Shown piece by piece: positions 43,732 through 52,209 of a DNA stretch of 64,000 nt (its first letter is position 1; the number at the start of each line of letters is the position of its first letter). The DNA is taken from NCBI GenBank assembly GCA_027312165.1, contig DAICXN010000001.1, positions 1-64,000 on the forward strand, given 5' to 3'. This stretch comes from Candidatus Saccharimonadota bacterium (GTDB lineage: Bacteria; Patescibacteriota; Saccharimonadia; Saccharimonadales; Saccharimonadaceae). Below the pieces are notes generated by a model. It was not told the origin of the DNA and ran no database searches. It saw only the letters and a program-made list of their open reading frames with translations. The position numbers and the translations under genes were made by a program.

Positions 43732-43770
43732 TGTTTTTATCTAGCTGCGCTTAAGCGTGCAGCTAATAGT

Positions 43771-43799
43771 TTGCACATCCCGGACATATCTGTTATTAT
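43771..43799 (+). promoter_or_regulatory. Promoter of rpsB-tsf
   Basis: TTGCAC, 17-bp spacer, TATTAT. The leader holds the hairpin CCTGAA (43829-43834)/TTCAGG (43850-43855) before the ribosome site. Confidence 0.6.
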
Positions 43800-43833
43800 T
43801 GGAAGGTAATACAATTTTAACGACACAGCCTGA

Positions 43834-43872
43834 ATGCGACTCCAACTGCTTCAGGCGAGGAAAAGGGAGTAA
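43834..43872 (+). CDS. 12-codon mini-ORF in the rpsB leader
   Basis: ATG to TAA encodes MRLQLLQARKRE and ends two bases before the rpsB ATG. The rpsB ribosome-site region (GCGAGG, GGGAG) is inside it. Possibly chance; compare parA and secA. Confidence 0.3.
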   Translation: MRLQLLQARKRE

Positions 43873-43874
43873 AT

Positions 43875-44606
43875 ATGTCTGTAAAAGTAGACATTAGGGC
43901 TCTGCTGGAAGCCGGTGTTCATTTTGGACACAAAACCAGCCGTTGGCACCCAAAGATGGCGCCATATATTCACTCAAAGCGTCAGGACTCGCACATCATC
44001 GATCTGACAAAAACCGTCGAAGCCCTAAACGTAGCTCTGCCAGAGCTTACAAAGATTGCCGCTAGTGGCAAAAAGGTGCTTTTTGTCGGCACCAAAAAGC
44101 AAGCCAAGGATGTAGTGCGTCAGGCTGCTGAAAAAATCGATCAACCATACGTAACTGAGCGATGGATCGGTGGTATGCTAACCAACTCACAGACAATTAC
44201 TCAGCAAATCAAGAAGCTAAAAAATCTTGAAAAGCGCATGAGCACCGGTGATCTTGAAAAGCGTTACTCAAAGCTAGAGGTTCAGCGCTATCAGGAAGAA
44301 ATTGATTTGTTGAATCAGCGGTATGGTGGCATCAAGGACCTTATGGGCAAGCCTGGTGCAATGGTTGTAGTTGACGCTGCAGTTGATACTAACGCTATTC
44401 ACGAAGCTAAAACTCTAGGCGTGCCAGTGTTTGCTGTAGTTGACACTAACGTCAATCCGTCAGACGTCGACTATGTTATTCCAGGTAACGACGATGCAAT
44501 TAAGAGTATCAGCTTGCTCCTTGATTATTTCACTGCCGCTGTAGCGGAAGGTGCAGGTAGCGCTAAAAAGGCTGACGAGAAACCAGCTAACAAAGAGGAG
44601 AAATAG
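43875..44606 (+). CDS. rpsB: 30S ribosomal protein uS2
   Basis: 243 aa. It matches uS2 throughout: LLEAGVHFGHKTSRWHPKMAP at the start, then HIIDLTKTVEAL, ERWIGGMLTN, PGAMVVVDA and VPVFAVVDTNVNPSDVDYVI. The C-terminal 20 residues are Ala/Lys/Glu-rich. It is needed late in 30S assembly and recruits S1. AAGGGAG stands before the ATG. tsf follows two bases after the stop codon, the standard pair. Confidence 0.97.
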   Translation: MSVKVDIRALLEAGVHFGHKTSRWHPKMAPYIHSKRQDSHIIDLTKTVEALNVALPELTKIAASGKKVLFVGTKKQAKDVVRQAAEKIDQPYVTERWIGGMLTNSQTITQQIKKLKNLEKRMSTGDLEKRYSKLEVQRYQEEIDLLNQRYGGIKDLMGKPGAMVVVDAAVDTNAIHEAKTLGVPVFAVVDTNVNPSDVDYVIPGNDDAIKSISLLLDYFTAAVAEGAGSAKKADEKPANKEEK

Positions 44607-44607
44607 G

Positions 44608-45204
44608 ATGGGAATTTCTGTTGACGATATCAAAAAACTGCGAGATCTTACTGGTGTTGGACTGACTGACGCCAAGCAGGCATTGGTTGACGCCGACGGA
44701 GACTTTGACAAGGCTCTAGAAGAGATGCGCAAGAAGGGTCTGACTCGAGCTGAGAAGAAGGGCGACCGCGAGGCTCGTATGGGTCTAGTTGATAGCTATG
44801 TTCACGACAATCGTATCGGTGTTGTCGTTGAGGTTAACTGTGAGACTGATTTCGTGGCTCGTCTCGATGACTTTAAGACCTTGGTTCATGAGGTCGCGAT
44901 GCAGGTAGCGGCTATGAGCCCAGAGTACGTATCTGAATCTGACATCCCAGAAGAGGAGTATTCTCGGGTCAAGGCTGAGCTGCTAGAGTCTGATGCTTTG
45001 AAGTCAAAGCCACTTGAGATGCAGGAAAAAATTGTCGAGGGTCAGATAAAGAAGCATTTCACGGAGAAGGTTCTGCTTTCTCAAGGCTATATTCTGGACG
45101 ATAGCAAGACTGTTGAAGAGCACGTCAAGGAGTCGATTGCTAAGCTGGGTGAGAATATAGTTGTTCGCCAGTTCAAGCGAATCGAACTGGGCGTTAGCGA
45201 ATAA
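44608..45204 (+). CDS. tsf: Elongation factor Ts, compact form
   Basis: 198 aa, against 283 in E. coli; it resembles the single-core-repeat form of Thermus. The UBA-like N-terminus (VDDIKKLRDLTGVGLTDAKQAL) is followed by the nucleotide-exchange motif NCETDFVAR. It recycles EF-Tu-GDP. The start is ATG 44608 just after the rpsB stop, with AGGAG upstream; the longer frame at 44551 overlaps rpsB. A terminator follows. Confidence 0.96.
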   Translation: MGISVDDIKKLRDLTGVGLTDAKQALVDADGDFDKALEEMRKKGLTRAEKKGDREARMGLVDSYVHDNRIGVVVEVNCETDFVARLDDFKTLVHEVAMQVAAMSPEYVSESDIPEEEYSRVKAELLESDALKSKPLEMQEKIVEGQIKKHFTEKVLLSQGYILDDSKTVEEHVKESIAKLGENIVVRQFKRIELGVSE

Positions 45205-45226
45205 TAAGCTAAGGCTGATAGGTTTA

Positions 45227-45258
45227 ATCCCTCGTCTATATGACGGGGGATTGCTTTT
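45227..45258 (+). terminator. Terminator of rpsB-tsf
   Basis: AATCCCTCGTC / GACGGGGGATT hairpin (one wobble) and a T run. The next gene's -35 TTGCTT begins within this tail. Confidence 0.85.
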
Positions 45259-45279
45259 TATGCTTAAGTGTGCTATAAT
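45251..45279 (+). promoter_or_regulatory. Promoter of the 115-aa orphan
   Basis: TTGCTT, 17-bp spacer ending GTGC, TATAAT, then seven bases to ATG 45287. The -35 overlaps the tsf terminator tail. Confidence 0.65.
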
Positions 45280-45286
45280 AAAAAAT

Positions 45287-45634
45287 ATGGATGAACTACG
45301 AATATCTAGACAAAACGAAACAGACATATTAAACCCAGAAATCGCTAAGAAACGTCAGGCGGAAATTGCAGCAGCTGCGGCCGATCGCGCTTCGCAGATC
45401 GAGGCGGGACTATCGGAGGATGAATTCGAGCAAATAGACTCAGATGTTATCAATGAGGCCGTTGAGACCCTTAGGCAGGATCAGATAGAGCACCAGTGGA
45501 GAGTTCTTGCAGGCGCTGCCATTAAAGAAATCGAAAGAGATCAGGAAGAGGACAGGTGGCTTAAAAGGCTTAACGAGCACACCGGTGAGCCTGAGGGGGT
45601 CGCGGCCTCTGATGGACGCACCTTCGGGTATTAG
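45287..45634 (+). CDS. Unknown acidic helical protein (115 aa)
   Basis: Not recognised. Almost wholly alpha-helical and charged: NPEIAKKRQAEIAAAAADRA, then QIDSDVINEAVETLRQDQIE and IKEIERDQEEDRWLKRL. No cysteine, signal peptide or membrane helix. The start is chosen because the leaderless promoter ends seven bases upstream; the longer frame extends into tsf. It ends with a four-base overlap with the convergent recF. Confidence 0.6.
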   Translation: MDELRISRQNETDILNPEIAKKRQAEIAAAAADRASQIEAGLSEDEFEQIDSDVINEAVETLRQDQIEHQWRVLAGAAIKEIERDQEEDRWLKRLNEHTGEPEGVAASDGRTFGY

Positions 45635-46686
45635 CCTGTTGAAATAATCAGCCCACCATCTTTTTGATGTCGAGCATCAGTTGTCGTAACGATAAACTGA
45701 TGCTTTTTTATGGTCTCCTGAAGCAATCTCTCGCGCGTAGCATCAAGCTCGGAAAACACATCGTCCATTAGGATAATTGGCTTTATCTCGCTACTGGCAG
45801 TTTGTAGCTCGAGTTCGAGCAGCTTAAAGGCTAGCATGATGGTGCGCATCTCGCCCCTCGAGGCCACCTTATTGGCTGGTTGGTTGTGCAGGGAGATTAG
45901 AAAATCCTCTCGTTGCGGCCCGCACGAGGTATAACCGGTAGCGATTTCATAATCTCTCGATCGGCCAAGGCGGTCGAGCAAGAGCTGTTCGTAGCTATCT
46001 AGGCTGACACTGGGCAGGTATTCAACTCCAAAGTCGGCCTGCTTGCCAGCTAAAGACACGTAAAGATTGGCAAGTTGTGCTTCATGGCTGTAGAGAAAGG
46101 AGGCTCGAGCTGATGCTACCTCGTTGGCTAGTTGAACAAATTTTATATCCCATGCAAAGAGGTGATCCCGCCAGCTTTCAGATGATTCCTGGTGAAGTTT
46201 TAGGAGCTCGTTACGTTGTAGCAGGGTCCTGTTGAGCGCGCGCAGTGTCCGGTCGTAGTGGGCATCGAGACGTGAAATTAGCCCGTCAAGAAAGTCGCGC
46301 CGTCGGGTTGGCGAGCTGCTGATGAGCCTGAGCTCGTTGGGTTCAAATAAAACTACAGACAGGCGGTCCTTGCGGGCGAGTAGTTTGCTCTTGCTGTCGT
46401 TTACTGTAAATTGTTTGGCTACGCGCCGTCCATCTCTTGTTAGCTGAACTCGCCTAGTTTCATGGGGCATCTCGAGTAAGATAGCTGACTGAACGGCATC
46501 ATGGCTCATGCAGTCTGTTAGCGAGCCACGAAAACTTGCACCGCGTAGGGCGACGTATACGGCTTCTAGCAAGTTGGTTTTGCCGGTGCCATTTGGTCCA
46601 ACAATCACGGTTCCAGCCGGACTAAACTTGGTCTCAAATAGCTCGTAAGAGCGAAAGTTGTGTAATTTTATTCTAGAAACTCGCAT
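45631..46686 (-). CDS. recF: Recombination protein RecF
   Basis: 351 aa SMC-like ATPase that helps load RecA at gaps. Walker A is VGPNGTGKTN (residues about 30-39), the signature-type segment is SRGEMRTIMLAF, and Walker B is IILMDDVFSELD. It begins VSRIKLHNFRSYELF, typical of RecF. dnaA and dnaN, its usual neighbours, are not in this window. Confidence 0.95.
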   Translation of the reverse strand: MRVSRIKLHNFRSYELFETKFSPAGTVIVGPNGTGKTNLLEAVYVALRGASFRGSLTDCMSHDAVQSAILLEMPHETRRVQLTRDGRRVAKQFTVNDSKSKLLARKDRLSVVLFEPNELRLISSSPTRRRDFLDGLISRLDAHYDRTLRALNRTLLQRNELLKLHQESSESWRDHLFAWDIKFVQLANEVASARASFLYSHEAQLANLYVSLAGKQADFGVEYLPSVSLDSYEQLLLDRLGRSRDYEIATGYTSCGPQREDFLISLHNQPANKVASRGEMRTIMLAFKLLELELQTASSEIKPIILMDDVFSELDATRERLLQETIKKHQFIVTTTDARHQKDGGLIISTG

Positions 46687-46760
46687 ATTCTTATCTTTAT
46701 GGTAGCACGGAGCAGCCTTGGTTTGGTATACTTAGGTTCAAGAGATAAATCGGAGGAAAA

Positions 46761-47315
46761 ATGTTTGACACTAAGCCATATGAGGACAGGATAAAACAGG
46801 CGCTTGAGCACTTTGATAGTGAGCTTCGCAAGGTGAGGACTGGTCGCGCGCACGCCGGGATGCTTGAAGGGGTGCATGTTGAGGTTTATGGAACCAAGAT
46901 GCCACTCAATCAGGTGGCTAATGTGACTGCACCTGAGGCGCAGATGCTATTGGTTACTCCTTTTGACCCAGGCAATATTGTGGCTATTTCTGCGGCAATT
47001 CGAGACAACCAAACACTTGGCTTTAATCCCTCGGACGATGGTCGAGTGGTTCGCGTACCAGTGCCCAGTCTGACCGAAGAGCGTCGACGTCAGCTTGTGA
47101 AGCAAGTCGGCGAGAAAGTGGAGGAGGCGCGAATAGCTGTCAGAAACATTCGCCAGGATGCCCTCAAAGATGCCAAACGGATGAAGGACGCCAAGGAGAT
47201 GGGCGAGGATGACTATAAGCGAGTCGAGAAGGAAGTAGACGAGATTGTTTCTAAGACTCAAGCAGATATCGACGAGATGTTCAGGGCGAAAGAAAAGGAC
47301 GTCTTGACTATTTAA
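46761..47315 (+). CDS. frr: Ribosome recycling factor
   Basis: 184 aa, usual length. It splits post-termination ribosomes with EF-G. Segments are FDSELRKVRTGRAHAGMLEGV, TPFDPGNIVAIS and VPVPSLTEERRRQLVKQVGE. GGAGGAAAA stands just before the ATG. The stop overlaps the next start (TAATG), opening a run of six same-strand genes: frr, an NTase, uppS, rseP, a CPBP protease and proS. Confidence 0.96.
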   Translation: MFDTKPYEDRIKQALEHFDSELRKVRTGRAHAGMLEGVHVEVYGTKMPLNQVANVTAPEAQMLLVTPFDPGNIVAISAAIRDNQTLGFNPSDDGRVVRVPVPSLTEERRRQLVKQVGEKVEEARIAVRNIRQDALKDAKRMKDAKEMGEDDYKRVEKEVDEIVSKTQADIDEMFRAKEKDVLTI

Positions 47316-47731
47316 TGAGCGATCGGCCATCAGATCGCGTCAAGGCGCTCGGGATCTCTCTTGGTGGTGTTGTCGTTATGGGCAGCGGGATTATGGGCGA
47401 GCTGGGTATTCGCGAATCGGACGATATCGACTTAATGCTCGAAGAGCGTGTTTTTGAGGGTCTGGCTAATCACGAGGGCTGGCGCTCTATCGAGCGGGAC
47501 GGCCGAGAGATATTTGTGCACGATGAATACAAGGTCGAGGCGTGGCGTAGCTGGGTTGCACCTGGCGGTAGCTTGGTGGACTTCGCAGCAATCTTGCCAC
47601 AGACGGTAGTTATTCATGATGTACGTTTTGCTACGCTTGAGTATGTACGTGAGTGGAAGCAGTGGTACAACAGAGACAAAGATATTGCCGATGTGGCGCT
47701 AATTGATGAATACGTGGAGTTAAACAGATGA
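47315..47731 (+). CDS. Small nucleotidyltransferase-fold protein
   Basis: 138 aa. The N-terminus LGGVVVMGSGIMGELGIRESDDIDLML matches the GS...DxD active-site layout of the minimal nucleotidyltransferase fold. A C-terminal helix (EWKQWYNRDKDIADVALIDEY) resembles the helical part of stand-alone NTases that modify proteins or metabolites. A third carboxylate may lie in HDEYKVEAW. It overlaps both frr and uppS by one to four bases; pyrH or cdsA is often found here in other bacteria. No antitoxin-like partner is visible. Substrate unknown. Confidence 0.7.
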   Translation: MSDRPSDRVKALGISLGGVVVMGSGIMGELGIRESDDIDLMLEERVFEGLANHEGWRSIERDGREIFVHDEYKVEAWRSWVAPGGSLVDFAAILPQTVVIHDVRFATLEYVREWKQWYNRDKDIADVALIDEYVELNR

Positions 47732-48417
47732 ATGATGTAGCCCCTCGGCACATTGGCTATATTATTGATGGCAACCGTCGTTGGGCCAAGTCGCACGGCC
47801 TACCTACATACGAGGGTCACTTGGCTGGTTATAACGCCATCAAGGATGTTGCCCTGGCGACATTGGAGGCTGGCGTAAAGTATATGTCGGCCTATGTCTT
47901 TAGTACGGAGAACTGGAAGCGATCTGAGGATGAGGTGAATCGGCTGATGAGTCTAATTATGAAATTATTTAGTAGCGACATACACTTTTTTACCGATAAT
48001 GATGTTAAGCTAGTGGTTCTGGGTACTCGTGAAGGGCTCGATGATAAGATTGTTGCCGCCATCGAGGAGGCCGAGGCGCTAACCGCCGATGGTAGTTCAG
48101 GTACTTTTGCCTTGTGTTTTAATTATGGCGGTCACCTGGAGATTGCAGAGGCATGTAAAAAAATTGTTCAATCTGGTATTCGCCCGGAAGATATTACGCC
48201 CGATGTGGTTGCAGAAAACCTTTACTCACCAGAGCTGCCGCCATGCGATTTAATTGTCCGCACGAGTGGAGAGCAGCGTCTGAGTAACTTTATGCTCTGG
48301 CGGGCAGCCTACAGTGAATTGATATTTCTCAAAAAGAACTGGCCCGAGATGACAAAGGAGGATGTCTCGGATATAATTAAAGAATATCAACAGCGTCACC
48401 GACGATTTGGAGGTTAA
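47728..48417 (+). CDS. uppS: Isoprenyl (undecaprenyl) diphosphate synthase
   Basis: 229 aa cis-prenyltransferase that makes the C55 lipid carrier. The start YIIDGNRRWAK has the Asp-Gly-Asn-x-Arg-Trp box with Arg in place of the usual Gly. Then come FSTENWKR, FNYGGHLEI and the C-terminal DLIVRTSGEQRLSNFMLWR. Product chain length cannot be read from sequence alone. It pairs functionally with uppP later in the window. Confidence 0.94.
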   Translation: MNDVAPRHIGYIIDGNRRWAKSHGLPTYEGHLAGYNAIKDVALATLEAGVKYMSAYVFSTENWKRSEDEVNRLMSLIMKLFSSDIHFFTDNDVKLVVLGTREGLDDKIVAAIEEAEALTADGSSGTFALCFNYGGHLEIAEACKKIVQSGIRPEDITPDVVAENLYSPELPPCDLIVRTSGEQRLSNFMLWRAAYSELIFLKKNWPEMTKEDVSDIIKEYQQRHRRFGG

Positions 48418-49566
48418 ATGGAACTGCTTTTAGGGATCTTGTTGGGCTTATTTGTACTGGTCGTACTCGTAGTTGTTCATGAGCTTGGACATGCGATTGT
48501 TGCACGTCGCAATGGTGTAGTGGTCGAAGAATTTGGTATTGGATTTCCGCCCAGGGCTTGGAAGAAAAAACTCAAGAACGGCGTACTTTTTTCTTTGAAC
48601 TGGCTACCTCTAGGCGGCTATGTCAAGTTGAAAGGTGAGCACGACTCCGCGCGCGGCAAGGGTACGTATGGTCAGGCTAGTTTTTGGGTTAAGACCAAGA
48701 TACTTCTAGCCGGAGTGGCTGTTAACTGGCTGGTCGCGGCGTTACTTTTTGGGGTTATATCTCTTTGGGGGCTGCCGAAGCTTTTCTCGGATCAAGTAGT
48801 TTTGCCATTTGACAATAATGTTACTTATTCGCCGTTAATTATTCAGCAGGTTGGTGAGGGCTCACCAGCAGAAGACGCTGGCCTCAAGCCAGGTGATGAG
48901 ATAACTCAGCTCAATGATCAGAAAATCGTTACAGCCTCTCAAATCAGCGAGGCAACCAAGAGCTTGGCGGGCCAGGAAGTGATTATTCGATATGAAAGAG
49001 CTGGCGAGACCCGCTCCACTATAGCTCAGCTTAACTCGGCTGATGAGGCAATCGACGGGGGTTATTTGGGTGTAGCGTCCGGACAGTCTGAGACTATTAA
49101 TGCCACCTGGTCAGCGCCAATCTTGGGCATAGCGACTGCTGGCCAGATGACCTACGAGGTGATTGGAGGGCTCGGTGAGACGGTGGCAAAGCTGTTTAGC
49201 GGTTTCTTTGGGCAGTTCGCAGCAAGTGACGAAACTAGAGTGGAGGCCAGGCAGGACCTGACGAAGGTTGGCGAGAGCGTGGCGGGCCCAATTGGTATTC
49301 TCGGTGTGATATTTCCTTCGGTTCTTGAGGCTGGACTGACCCAAATATTGCTACTTGCGGCGATAATTTCGCTAACTCTCGCAGTCATGAATATGCTACC
49401 AATACCAGCCTTAGATGGTGGCCGCTGGTTTACCATGACGATATTTCGCCTACTTCGAAAGGACCTGACTAAAGAGAGAGAAGAGAGCATACAAGTGATC
49501 GGCTTTTTGATCTTAATGGCTTTAATGATACTAGTAACCTGGAGCGACCTTGGAAAATTATTCTAA
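48418..49566 (+). CDS. rseP: Site-2 protease RseP
   Basis: 382 aa intramembrane zinc protease. HELGH sits in the first transmembrane helix (VLVVVHELGHAIVARRNG), the third ligand region is NMLPIPALDGGRW, and one PDZ domain (GEGSPAEDAGLKPGDEI) lies between. RseP cleaves membrane proteins such as anti-sigma factors or signal-peptide remnants; the substrate here is unknown. It follows uppS without a gap. Confidence 0.94.
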   Translation: MELLLGILLGLFVLVVLVVVHELGHAIVARRNGVVVEEFGIGFPPRAWKKKLKNGVLFSLNWLPLGGYVKLKGEHDSARGKGTYGQASFWVKTKILLAGVAVNWLVAALLFGVISLWGLPKLFSDQVVLPFDNNVTYSPLIIQQVGEGSPAEDAGLKPGDEITQLNDQKIVTASQISEATKSLAGQEVIIRYERAGETRSTIAQLNSADEAIDGGYLGVASGQSETINATWSAPILGIATAGQMTYEVIGGLGETVAKLFSGFFGQFAASDETRVEARQDLTKVGESVAGPIGILGVIFPSVLEAGLTQILLLAAIISLTLAVMNMLPIPALDGGRWFTMTIFRLLRKDLTKEREESIQVIGFLILMALMILVTWSDLGKLF

Positions 49567-50371
49567 ACCCCAATCAGCTGGCCGCAGAAAGAGCATTAAA
49601 GGTTGGTATTGGCTAATCGTCCTGCCAGTATGGACATATGTAGCGTTCCTGCTCGCCCAGCTTGCGGTGGTAGCGGGGCAGATGTTGATGATGGCCCTGG
49701 GTGTGTCGCTTGATGCGGTAAATCAAACTCTCTATGTCACCACTCTTTCAGCGCTAATTTATATCTTGGCGGTGGTTATAGTGACTGGTCTGCCGTATCT
49801 ATTTTGGCGGCGAAAAACAACTCGCAGGGAGTTAGGGGCGCATGCTTGGCCGGCCTGGATGGACATATTGCTGACCGTGCCTACCTATGTGGTCTACATG
49901 ATAGTGACGGCACTGCTTTTGAGCGTGGTTGTTAAGCTTCTGCCCGGCATAGATCTCGAGCAGTCGCAACAGCTTCCATTTAGTCAAACCATGCTAGCTA
50001 GCCAGTGGCACTATCTGTTAGCCTTTTTGACTCTGGTGGTGTTCGCGCCCGTTGCAGAGGAGATACTTTTTCGCGGTTATTTGTATGGTAAGTTACGACG
50101 ATCTGCCCCTGTCTGGCTGGCGATTATTATAACCAGCGTGACCTTTGGGGCGGCTCATTTGTGGGGCGGGGCAGGTCAGCCGCTACAGTGGGCAGTATTT
50201 TTTGACACGATGGCCTTAAGCGTTGTTCTATGTGTGCTAAGGGAGCAGACGGGTGCTATATGGGCCAGCGTCCTGGTTCACGCCCTGAAAAATGGAATCG
50301 CTTTCTACTTACTGTTTGTCAATCCACAGCTGATCGAGCAAATACAAGCGGCCATATTGCCATTACTATAG
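49550..50371 (+). CDS. CPBP-family intramembrane glutamic protease
   Basis: 273 aa with about seven transmembrane helices. The CAAX/CPBP motifs are FAPVAEEILFRGYLYG (EExxxR) and FGAAHLWGG (His), plus a later VLVHALKNG. The TTG start overlaps rseP by 17 bases; a later start cannot be excluded. Bacterial members act in peptide maturation, immunity to bacteriocins or unknown roles. It lies between rseP and proS. Confidence 0.82.
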   Translation: MENYSKPQSAGRRKSIKGWYWLIVLPVWTYVAFLLAQLAVVAGQMLMMALGVSLDAVNQTLYVTTLSALIYILAVVIVTGLPYLFWRRKTTRRELGAHAWPAWMDILLTVPTYVVYMIVTALLLSVVVKLLPGIDLEQSQQLPFSQTMLASQWHYLLAFLTLVVFAPVAEEILFRGYLYGKLRRSAPVWLAIIITSVTFGAAHLWGGAGQPLQWAVFFDTMALSVVLCVLREQTGAIWASVLVHALKNGIAFYLLFVNPQLIEQIQAAILPLL

Positions 50372-50381
50372 GAGGATTATT

Positions 50382-51623
50382 ATGAGAGTGAGTCAATTAT
50401 TTACTAAAACTAGCAAAACTGCACCAGGTGATGAGATATCTAAAAATGCCCAGCTACTAATTAGGGCTGGCTTCATACACAAGGAAATGGCCGGCGTCTA
50501 TACTTATTTACCGCTGGGAAAGAGAGTGTTAGACAAGATAATCCAGGTTATTCGAGAGGAGATGAATCGCGTTGGTGGCAATGAGGTGAGCTTAACTGCG
50601 CTTCAGCCAAAGGATACCTGGGAGGCTTCGGGTCGCTGGAGCGACGAGGTGATGGATGTGTGGTTTAAGACTCGACTGGCAAATGGTGCCGAGTTGGGCC
50701 TAGCACCTACTCATGAGGAGCCGCTAACGAAGCTAATGAAAAGCTTCATCTCTAGCCACAAGGACTTGCCGGTTTACCCCTACCAATTCCAGATAAAGTT
50801 TCGCAATGAGCTAAGATCAAAATCTGGATTGATGCGTGGCCGTGAGTTTTGGATGAAGGACCTGTATAGCTTTTCGCGTAGCGAAGATGAGCACAACGAG
50901 TTCTATCAACGGATGTCGGATGCATATGACATGGTTTACCGGAGATTAGGTATCGGTGATATAACCTATAAGACTTTTGCCTCGGGTGGCAGTTTCTCTA
51001 AATATAGTCACGAATTCCAGACGGTTTCTGATGTGGGCGAGGATACTATCTATATCCACGAGGGTAGGCGACTGGCTATCAATGAGGAGGTGTATAACGA
51101 CGAGGTTCTAGCTGATCTAAACTTAAATCGAGACGAACTGATTGAAAAAAGAGCCGTTGAGGTAGGTAATATATTTACTCTTGGGACGCGCTTCTCCGAT
51201 GCTTTTGACTTAAACTACACTGATGAGAATGGTGACAGTAAGCGAGTATTTATGGGTAGTTATGGCATAGGTCCTTCCAGGCTTATGGGCTTGCTGGCCG
51301 AACACTTCGCAGATGACAAAGGGTTGGTGTGGCCTAAAAATGTGGCCCCTTATCGAGTTTACCTGGTCTCGATCGGCGAAAATGGTTCGCGCGAAGCAGA
51401 TAGACTGTACGATGAGCTTACGCGAGAAGGTATAGAGGTAATTTACGATGATCGCGATGAGCGTCCGGGCCGTAAGTTCGCCGACGCCGAGCTTATGGGT
51501 ATTCCGTACCGGCTCATTGTAAGCGATCGGCTGGTCGAATCTGGCCAGCTGGAAATAGTCGATCGATCTTCCGGTGAGCAGAGGCTATTGACAGCCCCAG
51601 AGGTGCTTGCTATACTCAGGTAG
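50382..51623 (+). CDS. proS: Prolyl-tRNA synthetase without editing insert
   Basis: 413 aa against about 570 in E. coli. The class II motifs are seen: GVYTYLPLGKRVLDKI (motif 1), FRNELRSKSGLMRGREFWMKD (motif 2) and GSYGIGPSRLMG (motif 3). The anticodon domain is RVYLVSIGENGS...DDRDERPGRKFADAE. The region between motifs 2 and 3 is too short for the usual Ala-editing insertion domain. TAGGAGG precedes the ATG. Confidence 0.95.
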   Translation: MRVSQLFTKTSKTAPGDEISKNAQLLIRAGFIHKEMAGVYTYLPLGKRVLDKIIQVIREEMNRVGGNEVSLTALQPKDTWEASGRWSDEVMDVWFKTRLANGAELGLAPTHEEPLTKLMKSFISSHKDLPVYPYQFQIKFRNELRSKSGLMRGREFWMKDLYSFSRSEDEHNEFYQRMSDAYDMVYRRLGIGDITYKTFASGGSFSKYSHEFQTVSDVGEDTIYIHEGRRLAINEEVYNDEVLADLNLNRDELIEKRAVEVGNIFTLGTRFSDAFDLNYTDENGDSKRVFMGSYGIGPSRLMGLLAEHFADDKGLVWPKNVAPYRVYLVSIGENGSREADRLYDELTREGIEVIYDDRDERPGRKFADAELMGIPYRLIVSDRLVESGQLEIVDRSSGEQRLLTAPEVLAILR

Positions 51624-51713
51624 CTTAGTTTATTTATGGCTTAAAACGCTACATATAGAGCATCAGAAAATTTATTTACGCTAGATATATTAGCACAGGA
51701 GTATATTAGAATT

Positions 51714-52169
51714 ATGAAAAAAGCATATCAAATAACAGCAGAGGGCAAAAAAGAGCTAGAGTTGGAGCTGGCTGAATTGAAGGGCCGACGTGGCGAAATT
51801 GCCGAAAAGATTGCCTCTGCTCGTGATTTTGGTGATTTAAGTGAGAATGCCGAATATGACGCAGCTCGTGAGGAGCAAGGCTTGGTGGAAACGAGAATTG
51901 CAGAAATCGAGGACATTTTGCAGCAAGCAGAAATTATCAAGTCATCAAAGGGTTCTAGTGTTGGTCTGGGTTGCACGGTTGAGCTGAAGTCAGTTGTAAA
52001 GACTGTGGTCTATAAGTTAGTCGGCCCCGTTGAGGCCAATCCTTTGGAGGGTAAAATATCAAACGAGTCACCAATTGGCCAGCAGCTGATGGGCAAAAAG
52101 GTCGGTGAGCGCATAGATATCTCTACGCCGAAGGGCGAGACTTCCTACGAGATCATCAAGATCGGCTAG
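51714..52169 (+). CDS. greA: Transcription elongation factor GreA
   Basis: 151 aa. The N-terminal coiled coil has the acidic tip SARDFGDLSENAEYDAAREEQ, which enters the RNA polymerase secondary channel, and the FKBP-like C-terminal domain reads VYKLVGPVEANPLEGKIS. It rescues backtracked polymerase. Both an AGGAG 12 nt upstream and a TATATT six nt upstream of the ATG exist, so the mode of initiation is unclear. Confidence 0.95.
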   Translation: MKKAYQITAEGKKELELELAELKGRRGEIAEKIASARDFGDLSENAEYDAAREEQGLVETRIAEIEDILQQAEIIKSSKGSSVGLGCTVELKSVVKTVVYKLVGPVEANPLEGKISNESPIGQQLMGKKVGERIDISTPKGETSYEIIKIG

Positions 52170-52194
52170 TTCTAAGCGTGGTGCCACATTGTGC

Positions 52195-52200
52195 TATACT
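52195..52200 (+). promoter_or_regulatory. -10 box of lysS
   Basis: GTGC-TATACT nine bases before ATG 52210. Confidence 0.5.
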
Positions 52201-52209
52201 GTAACAGAT

